Shown here: positions 26,347-35,021 of the stretch, piece after piece | How the letters are laid out: every line of letters starts with the position of its first letter | How positions within the stretch are numbered: the first letter of the stretch is position 1 | Assembly: GCF_030166655.1 (NCBI RefSeq) | Contig: NZ_CP126446.1 | Coordinates: forward strand, 1,302,001 to 1,366,000 | Source: Pontibacillus chungwhensis | GTDB lineage: Bacteria; Bacillota; Bacilli; Bacillales; BH030062 | Direction: 5' to 3' | DNA: 64,000 bases | Notes under the pieces: generated by a model | Told to the model about the DNA's origin: nothing | Databases searched by the model: none | What the model saw: only the letters and a program-made list of their open reading frames with translations | Made by a program: the position numbers and the translations under genes

Positions 26347-28650
26347 GTGCAACATCAGCAGAAACGCTCCAATATATTAGTAGGGGCAGCGATTTTGGCC
26401 ATTGCGTTTTATCTGTCCTATGTAACCATTACAGAGCCTTATGTGGGGCTTAATGTAAAAAAAGAGGGTGATCAGTGGGTAGTAACTAACGTGGATCCTA
26501 TTGGTTGGGCAAGTGAGGAAGGGATTGAAAAAGGGGACGAAATACAATTCCTCAATGGTCTGCCTCCTGGGGCACACCGGTCGATTCGAAAATTTGGTGT
26601 CATTGATAGCTTTGATTATATTACAGTTAAACATCAAGTAGGTGACAATGAAACGTACTTTGCGGAAGAAAAGATCCTATCGAGTACGTTGCTCTATCAT
26701 ACGGTTATACCGGCTCTTGTATTTATTGTTCTTTTTACGTTTAGTGCATTTATCTATATGAAAAAAAGGGATGACCCCGCGGCTGTCATGTTCTCAGCGT
26801 TTCTACTCGTTGTTGGGTACGGTTATATTAGCGCCGGAGCATCTGCCAGGACGGATGATTTTGCCCGCTTTATTAATGGATTGTCGCTGTTACTCGTGCC
26901 AGCGATTTTTCTCCATTTTCTAAGCAATTATTTTAGGCGGTATTCGATTAAGCTGGTCAGTCGAAGGATGCTTATTTCCCTATATACCTTGACGATCTTG
27001 ATTGTCATGATTGATACATATACCATCTTCGTCCCGTTAGGTGACTTGTATTCTTTTGTGAGGCAGCTTCAATTGTTTGGGTTTTCGTTTGGAATTTTTC
27101 TATGTTTATATGTCTTAGTGAGTCGATATATTAGTTACCGCAAGACCACGCATAAAGCTGTCTTTCAAAATATGATTTTCGGTCTAGTGATATCGTTTTT
27201 GCCTTTTATTCTGTTAACGGCTATGCCGAGTGGGATTATAGGGATTGATATTATACCGGCTTCTATTACATCGGTTTTCTTGTTATTTTTACCGTTATTT
27301 TTCTTATATCTGATCTTATCGAATCGATTATTTGATATTGACTTTATTAATAGTCGCATCCGTTACTATTCCTTCTTGTCTCTCGTATTTACTGTGATGG
27401 TTCTCGGAATTTTAGTGATCGCGACGTCATTTACGATTGTTCAGTGGATTCGACTTGCAATTTTGCTCTATGTTTTATTCGGACTATTGTTTTACCTAGA
27501 AGATAAATTACACATCCGTCCGAAGCTATTCGGAGAGAAGTTCAATTACCAGGTCAGCCTTGATCGCTTCTCGAAGGATCTGTCGAAGTTACTAAACAGA
27601 GACGAACTCGATGATCGGCTGCTTGAGGAAGTGAAGTCGGTCTTGCCTGTTGAGCGTGTTTCTCTTGTGGAGTACCGCAAAGATACGTGGGATGTGAAAG
27701 AAATTAAGGGGGATGAGAATATCTCCGTCATAGCCCTCAGGGAGAATGTGGATAAGCGTATCCGTATGAAGGCTCCGGGGGATTACGTGAAGATTTATCA
27801 GGGCATGTGTTTTCTTGTAAGTGAGAGCAATGATGCGCTTCACTTGTTATGGGTGGATCAGAAAGTGAACCATACACCATTTAATGAGGATGAGCGGGCT
27901 TGGCTTCAGACGCTTGCTCACTATACGAGTATTGTGTATGAGAACTTCCAGCTTATTGAAGGAGTAACAGAGGAACTGAAGCGGTCGATGTATCAAAACA
28001 CGGACGCGCCACTCTGGCTTTCTCGTTTACTATTTAATTTATCGGAGAAAGAACGGGCGCGCCTTGCGTCTGATCTTCATGATGAAGCCCTTCAGGAGCA
28101 ACTCGTCTGGTACCGGAAGATCGAAGCGATGGTAGAGGATGAGAAGATGCCTGATCATTTTGAAGAGGAGTTGTTTGAGGTCAAGGAGGGCTTGCTTGGC
28201 GTTGTTCAGCAAATCCGGGAGACGTGTACGTTCCTGCGCCCTCCGTTCTTACGGGAAACAGGGATTGTAGAAGCGTTGAATCAGCTTATGGATTATTACC
28301 GGATGAGGTCTGATTACCAGGTTGATTTCGATGCTGAAACGTTTAAAGCAACACTCGATCATGAGCATTCGCTCGCGATTTACCGGGTTGTTCAGGAACT
28401 ATTGAATAACGCAACGAAGCACTCTGGTGCTAGTTGTGTAGAGTTTGAGTTAAAGAGTAGTCAGGGCATGATTGTGCTGAATTATAAAGATGATGGCGTC
28501 GGATTGCCAGATCAACAAACCCAAGACCTATCAAAAGGGATGGGACTTGCAGGAATCAAGCAGCGTGTCAAAAGTTTAGAGGGACACGTGGAGTTTCTAT
28601 CCTCTGAAGAAGGTGGATTAGAGCTATCGTTGGCTCTCTTTATGAAGTAA
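26347..28650 (+). CDS. comP: ComP, membrane histidine kinase sensing ComX
   Basis: A 767-residue sensor kinase. After a first membrane segment (about 10-28) comes an extracytoplasmic PDZ-like stretch (about 35-110, VVTNVDPIGWASEEGIEKGDEI), then about nine membrane segments to about residue 380, as in ComP. The cytoplasmic part has a HisKA_3 domain with the phosphorylated His in SDLHDEALQEQ (H578), an N-box ELLNNATKHSG and G-boxes DDGVGLP and GMGLAGIKQRV. Start GTG 26347 with aaaggtgg upstream. ComX binding to the membrane part triggers phosphotransfer to ComA. Confidence 0.92.
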   Translation: MQHQQKRSNILVGAAILAIAFYLSYVTITEPYVGLNVKKEGDQWVVTNVDPIGWASEEGIEKGDEIQFLNGLPPGAHRSIRKFGVIDSFDYITVKHQVGDNETYFAEEKILSSTLLYHTVIPALVFIVLFTFSAFIYMKKRDDPAAVMFSAFLLVVGYGYISAGASARTDDFARFINGLSLLLVPAIFLHFLSNYFRRYSIKLVSRRMLISLYTLTILIVMIDTYTIFVPLGDLYSFVRQLQLFGFSFGIFLCLYVLVSRYISYRKTTHKAVFQNMIFGLVISFLPFILLTAMPSGIIGIDIIPASITSVFLLFLPLFFLYLILSNRLFDIDFINSRIRYYSFLSLVFTVMVLGILVIATSFTIVQWIRLAILLYVLFGLLFYLEDKLHIRPKLFGEKFNYQVSLDRFSKDLSKLLNRDELDDRLLEEVKSVLPVERVSLVEYRKDTWDVKEIKGDENISVIALRENVDKRIRMKAPGDYVKIYQGMCFLVSESNDALHLLWVDQKVNHTPFNEDERAWLQTLAHYTSIVYENFQLIEGVTEELKRSMYQNTDAPLWLSRLLFNLSEKERARLASDLHDEALQEQLVWYRKIEAMVEDEKMPDHFEEELFEVKEGLLGVVQQIRETCTFLRPPFLRETGIVEALNQLMDYYRMRSDYQVDFDAETFKATLDHEHSLAIYRVVQELLNNATKHSGASCVEFELKSSQGMIVLNYKDDGVGLPDQQTQDLSKGMGLAGIKQRVKSLEGHVEFLSSEEGGLELSLALFMK

Positions 28651-28716
28651 ATCGTAATAGGTTATGAAATAGAAGAAGTGTACACATTTTAGTTTAACTT
28701 GTTGGGAGCTGGAAAC

Positions 28717-29406
28717 ATGATTCATATTTTACTAGTAGATGACCATCCTTCTGTTGGGGAAGGAACGAAAGTCATGATTGAGAAAGAAGAAGATATGAAG
28801 GTAACCATTGTGGATGCGGCAGGAAAAGCGCTTCCCCTTGTGGAGGAACAGGAATTTGATGTGATGTTATTTGATCTTAGGATGCGAGGCATGAACGGTA
28901 TTGAACTCGTCAAAGAAGTACGTGCTCTTGGGAAAGAAGCACCGATCTTAATTTATACCGGTTATGACATTGGTCCTTATTTCAATACGCTTATTGAGGC
29001 GGGGGCTTCTGGATTTATTAATAAAACCGAACCCCGGGATCAGCTCATTCTTTCAATTCGCTCGGTTTTAAAAGGGAAAGTTATTCTCCCAATTGGATTG
29101 TTCAAACAGCTCCGCCGTATGGAAGTCCAGGTGGAGCAGCAAGTGGTGAAAGAAGAACAGGAAGAGCAACCAGAAGAGGAGATTCAGGAAGATGTATCGA
29201 TTAACTCGAAGGAACAAAAGATTCTGATTGAAGTCGCCAGAGGCAAAAGTAACCGAGAAATTGCCAGTATCTATTATAAAAGTCAGCGAACCATCGAGTA
29301 CAATCTCACCGAAATATTCAAGAAGCTTCAAGTGAAATCAAGAGCAGAAGCCGTCCTGAAATCAAAGCAGCTCGGCATCATATCAGACGAAGATCTCATC
29401 GAATAA
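28717..29406 (+). CDS. comA: ComA, NarL-type response regulator
   Basis: A 229-residue regulator with a receiver domain (acidic pair DD8-9 in LLVDDHPS, phosphorylated D53 in MLFDLRMRG) and a C-terminal LuxR-type helix-turn-helix (KIL...ARGKSNREIASIYYKSQRTIEYNL, given as key words). Between them lies a Glu/Gln-rich linker longer than in B. subtilis ComA. The start is ATG 28717, preceded by gggagctgg; upstream in-frame TTG is unlikely. It completes comQXPA and should activate competence, surfactant or other density-controlled genes. Confidence 0.92.
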   Translation: MIHILLVDDHPSVGEGTKVMIEKEEDMKVTIVDAAGKALPLVEEQEFDVMLFDLRMRGMNGIELVKEVRALGKEAPILIYTGYDIGPYFNTLIEAGASGFINKTEPRDQLILSIRSVLKGKVILPIGLFKQLRRMEVQVEQQVVKEEQEEQPEEEIQEDVSINSKEQKILIEVARGKSNREIASIYYKSQRTIEYNLTEIFKKLQVKSRAEAVLKSKQLGIISDEDLIE

Positions 29407-29407
29407 A

Positions 29408-29469
29408 CAAGAGGGACAGGCCACATTGCACGAGTCATGCTCGCGCCATTTCGGGCCTGTCCCTCTTTT
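29408..29469 (+). terminator. Terminator of comQXPA
   Basis: gagggacaggcc (29411-29422) pairs with ggcctgtccctc (29454-29465), followed by T; the loop contains a smaller palindrome (gcacgagtcatgctcgc). Confidence 0.85.
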
Positions 29470-29470
29470 A

Positions 29471-29603
29471 TGCGGTAAAGCAAAGCAGCGTGCCAGACAC
29501 GCGTCTATGCGGTAAAGCACCGCAACGTGTCAGACACGCGTCTGTGCGGTAAAGCACCACAGCGTGCCAGACACGCGTCAGTACGCTAAAGCGCCACAGC
29601 GCC
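29471..29603. repeat. 37-bp tandem repeat built from the GTGTCAGACAC unit
   Basis: Three full copies (29471-29507, 29508-29544, 29545-29581) and one partial copy (29582-29603). Each starts tgcggtaaagc and contains gcgtgccagacacgcgtc or its gtgtcagacac version. Differences between copies are a few bases. Confidence 0.9.
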
Positions 29604-29612
29604 TTCTCGTGC

Positions 29613-31310
29613 TTATGGTTTGGCGTTGATCCAGTATCGGTAGGAGTGGACCATGGTACCTTTGTAGGTTGGGTGGTCGGATAGCTCTGTGTTTAGTTGT
29701 TTGAGCTCTTGTTCCATGAAGGAGGCTCCTTCTTCATGGAAGGAAATGTGATTGACGTAAGGGTTTTCTTTCATTTCAACGGATAGAAGGATGTCTTTCC
29801 CTAAATCCTTGGCGTGGTCGAGTTCTTCTTCTGCCATGAAGAGAATGCCTCCTCGTCCTTCAGTGAAGTCACGGAAGGCCATGACGGATGTATGATCCAT
29901 CGTTTGAATCACCCAGCGATTAAACGGCATTCCTTTCCCTGGTGCCGGGTCTTCATCAAGCCACATGGCAAGATCCATACTCGCTTCAAGATTTGAATTC
30001 TTTCTTGTCTCTGAAGCGAAATACTCCAGGTTCCCGACCCATTGTCTCATCAGCTCTGTCTTATTGTCGTCCCAGCTTTGTAACACATAAGGTTCGATAT
30101 CCAAATGGATCCCTTGGAACATGGCTCCGTCCTCGACAGATTGATTGTATCCTTTAACATAATCAATTAAATTCTGAATTCGGTACCGCTCGCTCTCCTC
30201 AGCCCACGTGGGATGACCGCCCATTGCGTGAACCTCGATCCCTGCCTCGTGTGCCTTCTTAACGAAAGGACTATAAGAGGAGTAAGGTTGTCGTAAATCG
30301 AGCCGAACATATAGAAAGTTGAGGTTTTTCTCTTTGGCGAAAGCTAAGATGTTGTCTCCTTCGTTGATTAATCGTTCGGCTTCCCATATATACGTTCCGC
30401 GCGTCTTCTCATGCTTAACCTCTGATTCTGTCTGCTGTTCTGCATCGAGATTCAGCTGGTCTTTCACATATTGATAACTTTGAAAAGCTGTGCCAGCGTA
30501 ACTCGGATGCTCCCCGGCATGCTCTTCAAGTACCCCTAAGTGCATATTCATATCAGGAACGCCTTCCTCAGCGAAAGTTACATAATCAAGCCCCGTATCT
30601 TCCATCGTTACCCCGATTAAGAGTTTGTTCCCTGTGCGGTCTGCGGTTTCTAGTTCTGTTTCAATCAAAGACATAATGCCATTGTCTCCTTCAAGGGTTT
30701 CCCGGAAGGCTAAGATCGTTGTTTGATCATATTGATTCATTAACCACTCGTGGAAGGGTGTACCGTCTGTTCCTGGCGTTTCGAGGGTATCAAGCCAGAA
30801 AGGGATCGTTTCTGTGACGGTAAGCCCAGCTTCCTGCGCTCTGGCTGTTAGCGTCTGAACATTTTCTTTCCACCCCTTCAGAACCTCTTCTTGGTCTTCG
30901 TTCCAAAGAGGCAGGTGATAGGCTTTGATATCCACATTTAGCCCTCGGAAATGAGCGCTATCTTCAGAGCGATCGTTATAAGACTTTACCCATTTTACGA
31001 AGGCAATTCCTTCATCCTGATGAGTCGTTAGTCCCCATGAAGGTGACCCGCCCCAGGCATAAACGGCTATTCCTTCTGATTGTGCTCTCGTGATGAAAGA
31101 TTGATAAAAGGAGTCAGACTGATTTTGATCAAGCTCCACATAGAGGAGCGTCACTTGCTGATCTTTCGCTGCTTTAAGAACCTGATCTGATTCTTGTTTA
31201 AGTTGTTCCTTCTCGACATACATGACGTGATCGTTGTCCGGGGCGTGTTTGAACCCCATTAAAAAGAAGACAACCCCTGTTAGCAAAACGACATACAAAG
31301 ACTTTCTCAT
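29613..31310 (-). CDS. Secreted protein with two tandem TIM-barrel-like domains (exopolysaccharide locus)
   Basis: A 565-residue protein with an N-terminal signal or anchor (MRKSLYVVLLTGVVFFLMGF) and two homologous halves of about 270 residues. Each half has the series 'LLYVELD/LYVRLDL', 'GIAVYAWGGSPSWG / GIEVHAMGGHPTWA', 'LNVDIKAYHLPLW / IHLDIEPYVLQSW', 'FHEWLM...ILAFRETLEG / FNRWVI...VMAFRDFTEG'. The acidic DIEPY motif is kept in the second half, but is DIKAY in the first, so the first barrel probably lost catalysis. A third copy is encoded at 41811-42710. The fold suggests a glycosidase-like enzyme of unknown family. Start 31310 is chosen for its ggagg site. It faces away from the polysaccharide operon and shares its control region. 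Confidence 0.75.
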   Translation of the reverse strand: MRKSLYVVLLTGVVFFLMGFKHAPDNDHVMYVEKEQLKQESDQVLKAAKDQQVTLLYVELDQNQSDSFYQSFITRAQSEGIAVYAWGGSPSWGLTTHQDEGIAFVKWVKSYNDRSEDSAHFRGLNVDIKAYHLPLWNEDQEEVLKGWKENVQTLTARAQEAGLTVTETIPFWLDTLETPGTDGTPFHEWLMNQYDQTTILAFRETLEGDNGIMSLIETELETADRTGNKLLIGVTMEDTGLDYVTFAEEGVPDMNMHLGVLEEHAGEHPSYAGTAFQSYQYVKDQLNLDAEQQTESEVKHEKTRGTYIWEAERLINEGDNILAFAKEKNLNFLYVRLDLRQPYSSYSPFVKKAHEAGIEVHAMGGHPTWAEESERYRIQNLIDYVKGYNQSVEDGAMFQGIHLDIEPYVLQSWDDNKTELMRQWVGNLEYFASETRKNSNLEASMDLAMWLDEDPAPGKGMPFNRWVIQTMDHTSVMAFRDFTEGRGGILFMAEEELDHAKDLGKDILLSVEMKENPYVNHISFHEEGASFMEQELKQLNTELSDHPTYKGTMVHSYRYWINAKP

Positions 31311-31717
31311 TGTGTTCCTCCATCCCGAAAATGATGTCGTAAAACGGCGACAAAACATGTAAGCGTTTTAGTGTTGGAATCGTTCTCTTGCTTCTCAGGC
31401 CCCCGCATTTCGGAACCTTAATTGAACCACGCATCCATAGTGGAAACCCGGTGTGGCGAGGGTTTGGCCCCTTTTTCGGTTTCCGCATATTCGAGATCCG
31501 AAGTCCGAATTAGGAGGGCACCGCAATCGAAATTCGTGGTTCCGAAACGGGTTTTTCGAAGATAGAGTTGTCGAACCGTGTTACGTTATTAACGTGCTAA
31601 GGCGAGTTAGCAACTTCAAGTTAAATGTTTGTCAGATAATTTTCAAGAACAAATCAAAGATCAATGAAAAACGAGAAAATGTGACTACACTTCTAATTCA
31701 GGAGGGAGGCAAGAGTC
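31311..31717. other. Divergent control region with nested inverted repeats
   Basis: This 407-bp gap separates two divergent polysaccharide genes. tttcggaacc (31408-31417) is repeated inverted at 31538-31547, and ggaaacc (about 31441-31447) is inverted at about 31479-31485, so the region can fold into a long irregular hairpin. A plus-strand ribosome site aggagg lies at 31700-31706. No protein gene is visible. It may hold operators, a leader RNA, or a decayed insertion. Confidence 0.5.
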
Positions 31718-31738
31718 ATCTCAGGTAAAAGAACAGGG

Positions 31739-33826
31739 GTGGGTGTCATTCTTTTAGCAGTTGTACTAGCGATCAGCTATACAGTGCTTTCAACGTCCCA
31801 ACACGTCGAGAGCAAAACACTAGAAGACGGCACAAAGCTGAAATTTCGTACCCAACAACAATCCATCGAAATCTATCAAAATGAATCCTGGTCTCCCCTG
31901 ATGATTAAAGGGGTGAACCTGGGCGCTACTCTTCCAGGCTATTATCCTGGCTCACTCCCTCTTGACCTTGAAACGTATCAACGGTGGTTTAGAAGTATGA
32001 AAGATATGGGAGTCAACACGGTAAGGATCTACACGATTCACGAGCCGGTCTTTTATGAAGCGTTGGTTGAATTCAACCAGAAGCATCCGGATGATCCTCT
32101 TTACTTCATTCAAGGTATTTGGTCACCGGTTAAGCAGCTAAGAGAGACAGAGGACGCGCTGTCCCCTGAAGTGACGGAGGCTTTCAAAGATGAAATAAAG
32201 AGAGCGGTCGGAGCGGTTTATGGGGAGACGACCATTAAAGAAGAGGCTGGGAAAGCCAGTGGAACCTATGAATCAAATGCTGCGCCTTATTTAGTCGCTT
32301 GGCATCTTGGAACCGAATGGGATCCGAAAATGGTTCAACAAACGAACAAGTTGCATGCTGGGGAAGATCCTTTTGAAGGAGAAAGGTTTCAAGCAACAGA
32401 ACAAGCCAATCCATTTGAATCCTGGCTTGCTGAACTGCTTGATTACACGGCTCAACAAGAAAGAACACACGGGTGGGAACATCCGATGACGTTCACCAAT
32501 TGGGTCACAACTGATCCCCTCAAGCACTCTGAAGAACCGCTCATTATGGAAGACAAGGTAAGCGTTGATGCTACCCATATAAAAGAGCGGGATTGGAACG
32601 GAGGATATTTTGCTTCCTTCCACGCTTATCCTTATTATCCGGATTTCTTACGGTTAGGGGAGGCTTATAAGGATGTCTTAAACAAAAAGGGCGAACCTGA
32701 CGCGTACAAAGGGTACCTGAAGGAACTGAAAGCCTATCACAGAGACATGCCGATTATGATTACAGAGTTCGGATTGCCATCTTCACTCGGTGTCGCTCAC
32801 TTAGGTCAATATGGCCGAAATCAGGGAGGCCACACTGAAGTTGAACAAGGCGAGATGAACGCTGAACTATACAAACTCATTCAGGAAGAAGGCTACGCCG
32901 GATCCGCGCTATTCACATGGCAGGATGAGTGGTTTAAGAAAACATGGAACACCATGCCTTATGTGGAAGACGGGAGGCGCGCTTATTGGTTCAACTATTT
33001 ATCAAGCGAAACCTCTTACGGAGTCATTGGCATGTACCCAGATAAAGAAGATGATATCCGGATTGACGGTGAGATTGAAGAATGGGACAGCTTAGATGAC
33101 CTCAAGTCATACACCGTTAGGGAAAACGGAGTGAAGGATATTACCTTCACCCACGATGAAGGCTTTGTCTACATCAATGCTCATTTATCGGAAGATTCTG
33201 ATTTAGAGGGAGAAACATTCCAGCTAGGCGTGAACACACTGCCAGGCGGAACGAGCCAACCTCCATACAAGAAACCCCTTGAGGCGCTTGTGACCTTAAA
33301 CGGGGACAAGGGAGAGGTTGTTCTTTCATCGGAATATGATCCTCATCACAGACTTTATAAAGAGGAAGAGGCTGAACAGCCGAAAGAAAATCAGGCGTTC
33401 GTGCCATGGAAATTACCCGTAAGCCTCCAATTTGAACCACCGAACACGAGGCATGCTCACCCGTTTGAGGATGTGGAAGTAGGTGGACTGAAAAGAGGCG
33501 ATGCAGGAGCGTTTTCAAGTAAAACGTACGATCCGCAAATCTTTTGGGAAGCTAAGGGAAACGTCATTGAAATGAAAATTCCGTGGGCGCTCCTAGGCTT
33601 TGCAGATCCGAGTCAACGAAAGGTCATAAGCTATCCTGAAGAGGAAGAAGCTACGACCATGAAGACAGAATCAATAGAATCGATTCAATTCTTACCTGCT
33701 TTATCAGGGGAAACAGAGCAATCCGTTTCAGCGTTTGACTATAGCTTTGAGAAATGGAATCAGGTTCAATATGCAGAACGAAAGAAAAACAGTTTCTATC
33801 AAATGAAAGAAGCACTATCAAAATAA
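31739..33826 (+). CDS. Membrane-anchored glycosidase-like protein with C-terminal carbohydrate-binding-like domain
   Basis: About 695 residues: a signal anchor (about 3-20), a (beta/alpha)8 glycosidase domain (about 50-430) and a beta-sandwich (about 440-690) starting RIDGEIEEWDSLDDL, like CBM9/DOMON modules. In the barrel IKGVNLGATLPG, RIYTIHEP, the possible acid/base E193 in LGTEWDP and nucleophile E343 in MITEFGLPSS resemble GH2/GH5-type clans. It probably trims or remodels the polymer made by the downstream synthase. The start is uncertain: GTG 31739 has no spaced ribosome site, whereas the aggagg at 31700-31706 points to codon ATC at 31718 in the same frame. First gene of the plus-strand operon. 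Confidence 0.75.
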   Translation: MGVILLAVVLAISYTVLSTSQHVESKTLEDGTKLKFRTQQQSIEIYQNESWSPLMIKGVNLGATLPGYYPGSLPLDLETYQRWFRSMKDMGVNTVRIYTIHEPVFYEALVEFNQKHPDDPLYFIQGIWSPVKQLRETEDALSPEVTEAFKDEIKRAVGAVYGETTIKEEAGKASGTYESNAAPYLVAWHLGTEWDPKMVQQTNKLHAGEDPFEGERFQATEQANPFESWLAELLDYTAQQERTHGWEHPMTFTNWVTTDPLKHSEEPLIMEDKVSVDATHIKERDWNGGYFASFHAYPYYPDFLRLGEAYKDVLNKKGEPDAYKGYLKELKAYHRDMPIMITEFGLPSSLGVAHLGQYGRNQGGHTEVEQGEMNAELYKLIQEEGYAGSALFTWQDEWFKKTWNTMPYVEDGRRAYWFNYLSSETSYGVIGMYPDKEDDIRIDGEIEEWDSLDDLKSYTVRENGVKDITFTHDEGFVYINAHLSEDSDLEGETFQLGVNTLPGGTSQPPYKKPLEALVTLNGDKGEVVLSSEYDPHHRLYKEEEAEQPKENQAFVPWKLPVSLQFEPPNTRHAHPFEDVEVGGLKRGDAGAFSSKTYDPQIFWEAKGNVIEMKIPWALLGFADPSQRKVISYPEEEEATTMKTESIESIQFLPALSGETEQSVSAFDYSFEKWNQVQYAERKKNSFYQMKEALSK

Positions 33827-33840
33827 CAGGAGGAACGTGT

Positions 33841-35001
33841 ATGTTTTTCAGTTTAGATGCCGCTTTCTATGTCATTTATGTACTTGCTGGACTTATGGCC
33901 ATCATGTCATCAATCATTATCGGTATTAAAGTCAGAAAGAAGCAACTTCATAAGAAAACGCAAAAAGTGATGCAACGTTATCAGAGTTATTTCACTTACC
34001 TCACACAGCAGTTAGATGCGAAGGAACCTTTAGAGGTGCCGAAATCGGAATTAACGACATTTGAGAAAAAGGTTTTCCAGCGTGAATTAGTGGAGCGATT
34101 AGAGCGCCTATCTGGTAACCAGCGCGACAAGCTGATTCAGCTTTGTAACGATCTTGGTCTTAAAGAATTCAATATGAAACGCCTTAAGAGCGGACGTCAC
34201 TATGTTCGTCTTGAAGCGGCTTACAACCTAGGGGCTATGCGCGCGAAAGAGGCGGTGCCATCCCTTTGCAAAATGCTTTATAAGAATAAGAAAGACTCAA
34301 CCAGGTTCATTGTAGCTCGTTCGATTGCTCAAACGGCAACATCAACAGGGCAGATCAATGACATGATTCATTATCTAGCAAAGGATCAAGAGAATAATTA
34401 TCAGCTCATTGTCGACATTGCACAAGAGTCTGATCTTGATCTTAGTGGAGCATTCATTTCATTACTCAAAGAATCCAATCCAGAGTTAACGAAGGTAGGA
34501 TTGTTCGGATTAAGGCATCAACCAGATTCTGAAATCCATTCCATTCTTCGTCCTCACCTTGACTCGAAAGACTTTGATATTCGCACGAATACAGCGAAAT
34601 TGATGGTCGCTTCTGGTCAATGTAGTCAAAAAGAGATGGAACAATTCATGAAATTTAAAGATGAAGAAGTCCGTTTATATACAGGCGAATGGATCGGGCA
34701 AGCAGGTATGCGTCAGTATCAGGAAGTTCTTGAACTGGGTGTTCAAGATAAGAATCAACAAGTCGCAAGAACGAGTGCGAAGAGCTTGTCTCAGCTTGGC
34801 GAATCTGGTTTCCGTACCCTTTGTAAGCTTGCTGTTAGTAACTTATCAAACGGAACAGTCGCTTTTGAAGCTGTGCATGAACACCTGAAAGAAAGTGCTG
34901 CTGGCTATGCGACAAATCGTAAAATTGCAGATTATAACCAAAAGCTATCGATCTATGAAACGTACTTCGGCAAAGACCAACAGCTTATTGACGCCATGTA
35001 A
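33841..35001 (+). CDS. HEAT-repeat protein with N-terminal membrane anchor
   Basis: A 386-residue protein: one membrane segment (about 6-28), a basic linker (IKVRKKQLHKKTQK), and then a helical solenoid of HEAT-like repeats (for example YVRLEAAYNLGAMRAKEAVPSLCKML, quoted here by its key word AAYNLGAMRAKEAV; later DIRTNTAKLMVASGQ and VARTSAKSLSQLGES). Such solenoids are scaffolds. Start 33841 follows aggagg and lies 15 bp after the previous stop; the next gene starts 21 bp after its end. Its position just before the GT2 polymerase suggests a cytoplasmic partner of the synthase. No enzymatic motif. Confidence 0.8.
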   Translation: MFFSLDAAFYVIYVLAGLMAIMSSIIIGIKVRKKQLHKKTQKVMQRYQSYFTYLTQQLDAKEPLEVPKSELTTFEKKVFQRELVERLERLSGNQRDKLIQLCNDLGLKEFNMKRLKSGRHYVRLEAAYNLGAMRAKEAVPSLCKMLYKNKKDSTRFIVARSIAQTATSTGQINDMIHYLAKDQENNYQLIVDIAQESDLDLSGAFISLLKESNPELTKVGLFGLRHQPDSEIHSILRPHLDSKDFDIRTNTAKLMVASGQCSQKEMEQFMKFKDEEVRLYTGEWIGQAGMRQYQEVLELGVQDKNQQVARTSAKSLSQLGESGFRTLCKLAVSNLSNGTVAFEAVHEHLKESAAGYATNRKIADYNQKLSIYETYFGKDQQLIDAM

Positions 35002-35021
35002 TTGGTAGAAAGGGGAGAGGC

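Noticed and set aside
29471-29603. CRISPR array
   Set aside because: The 37-bp units are direct tandem copies with no unique spacers and no cas genes nearby; they are simple tandem repeats of a palindromic unit.
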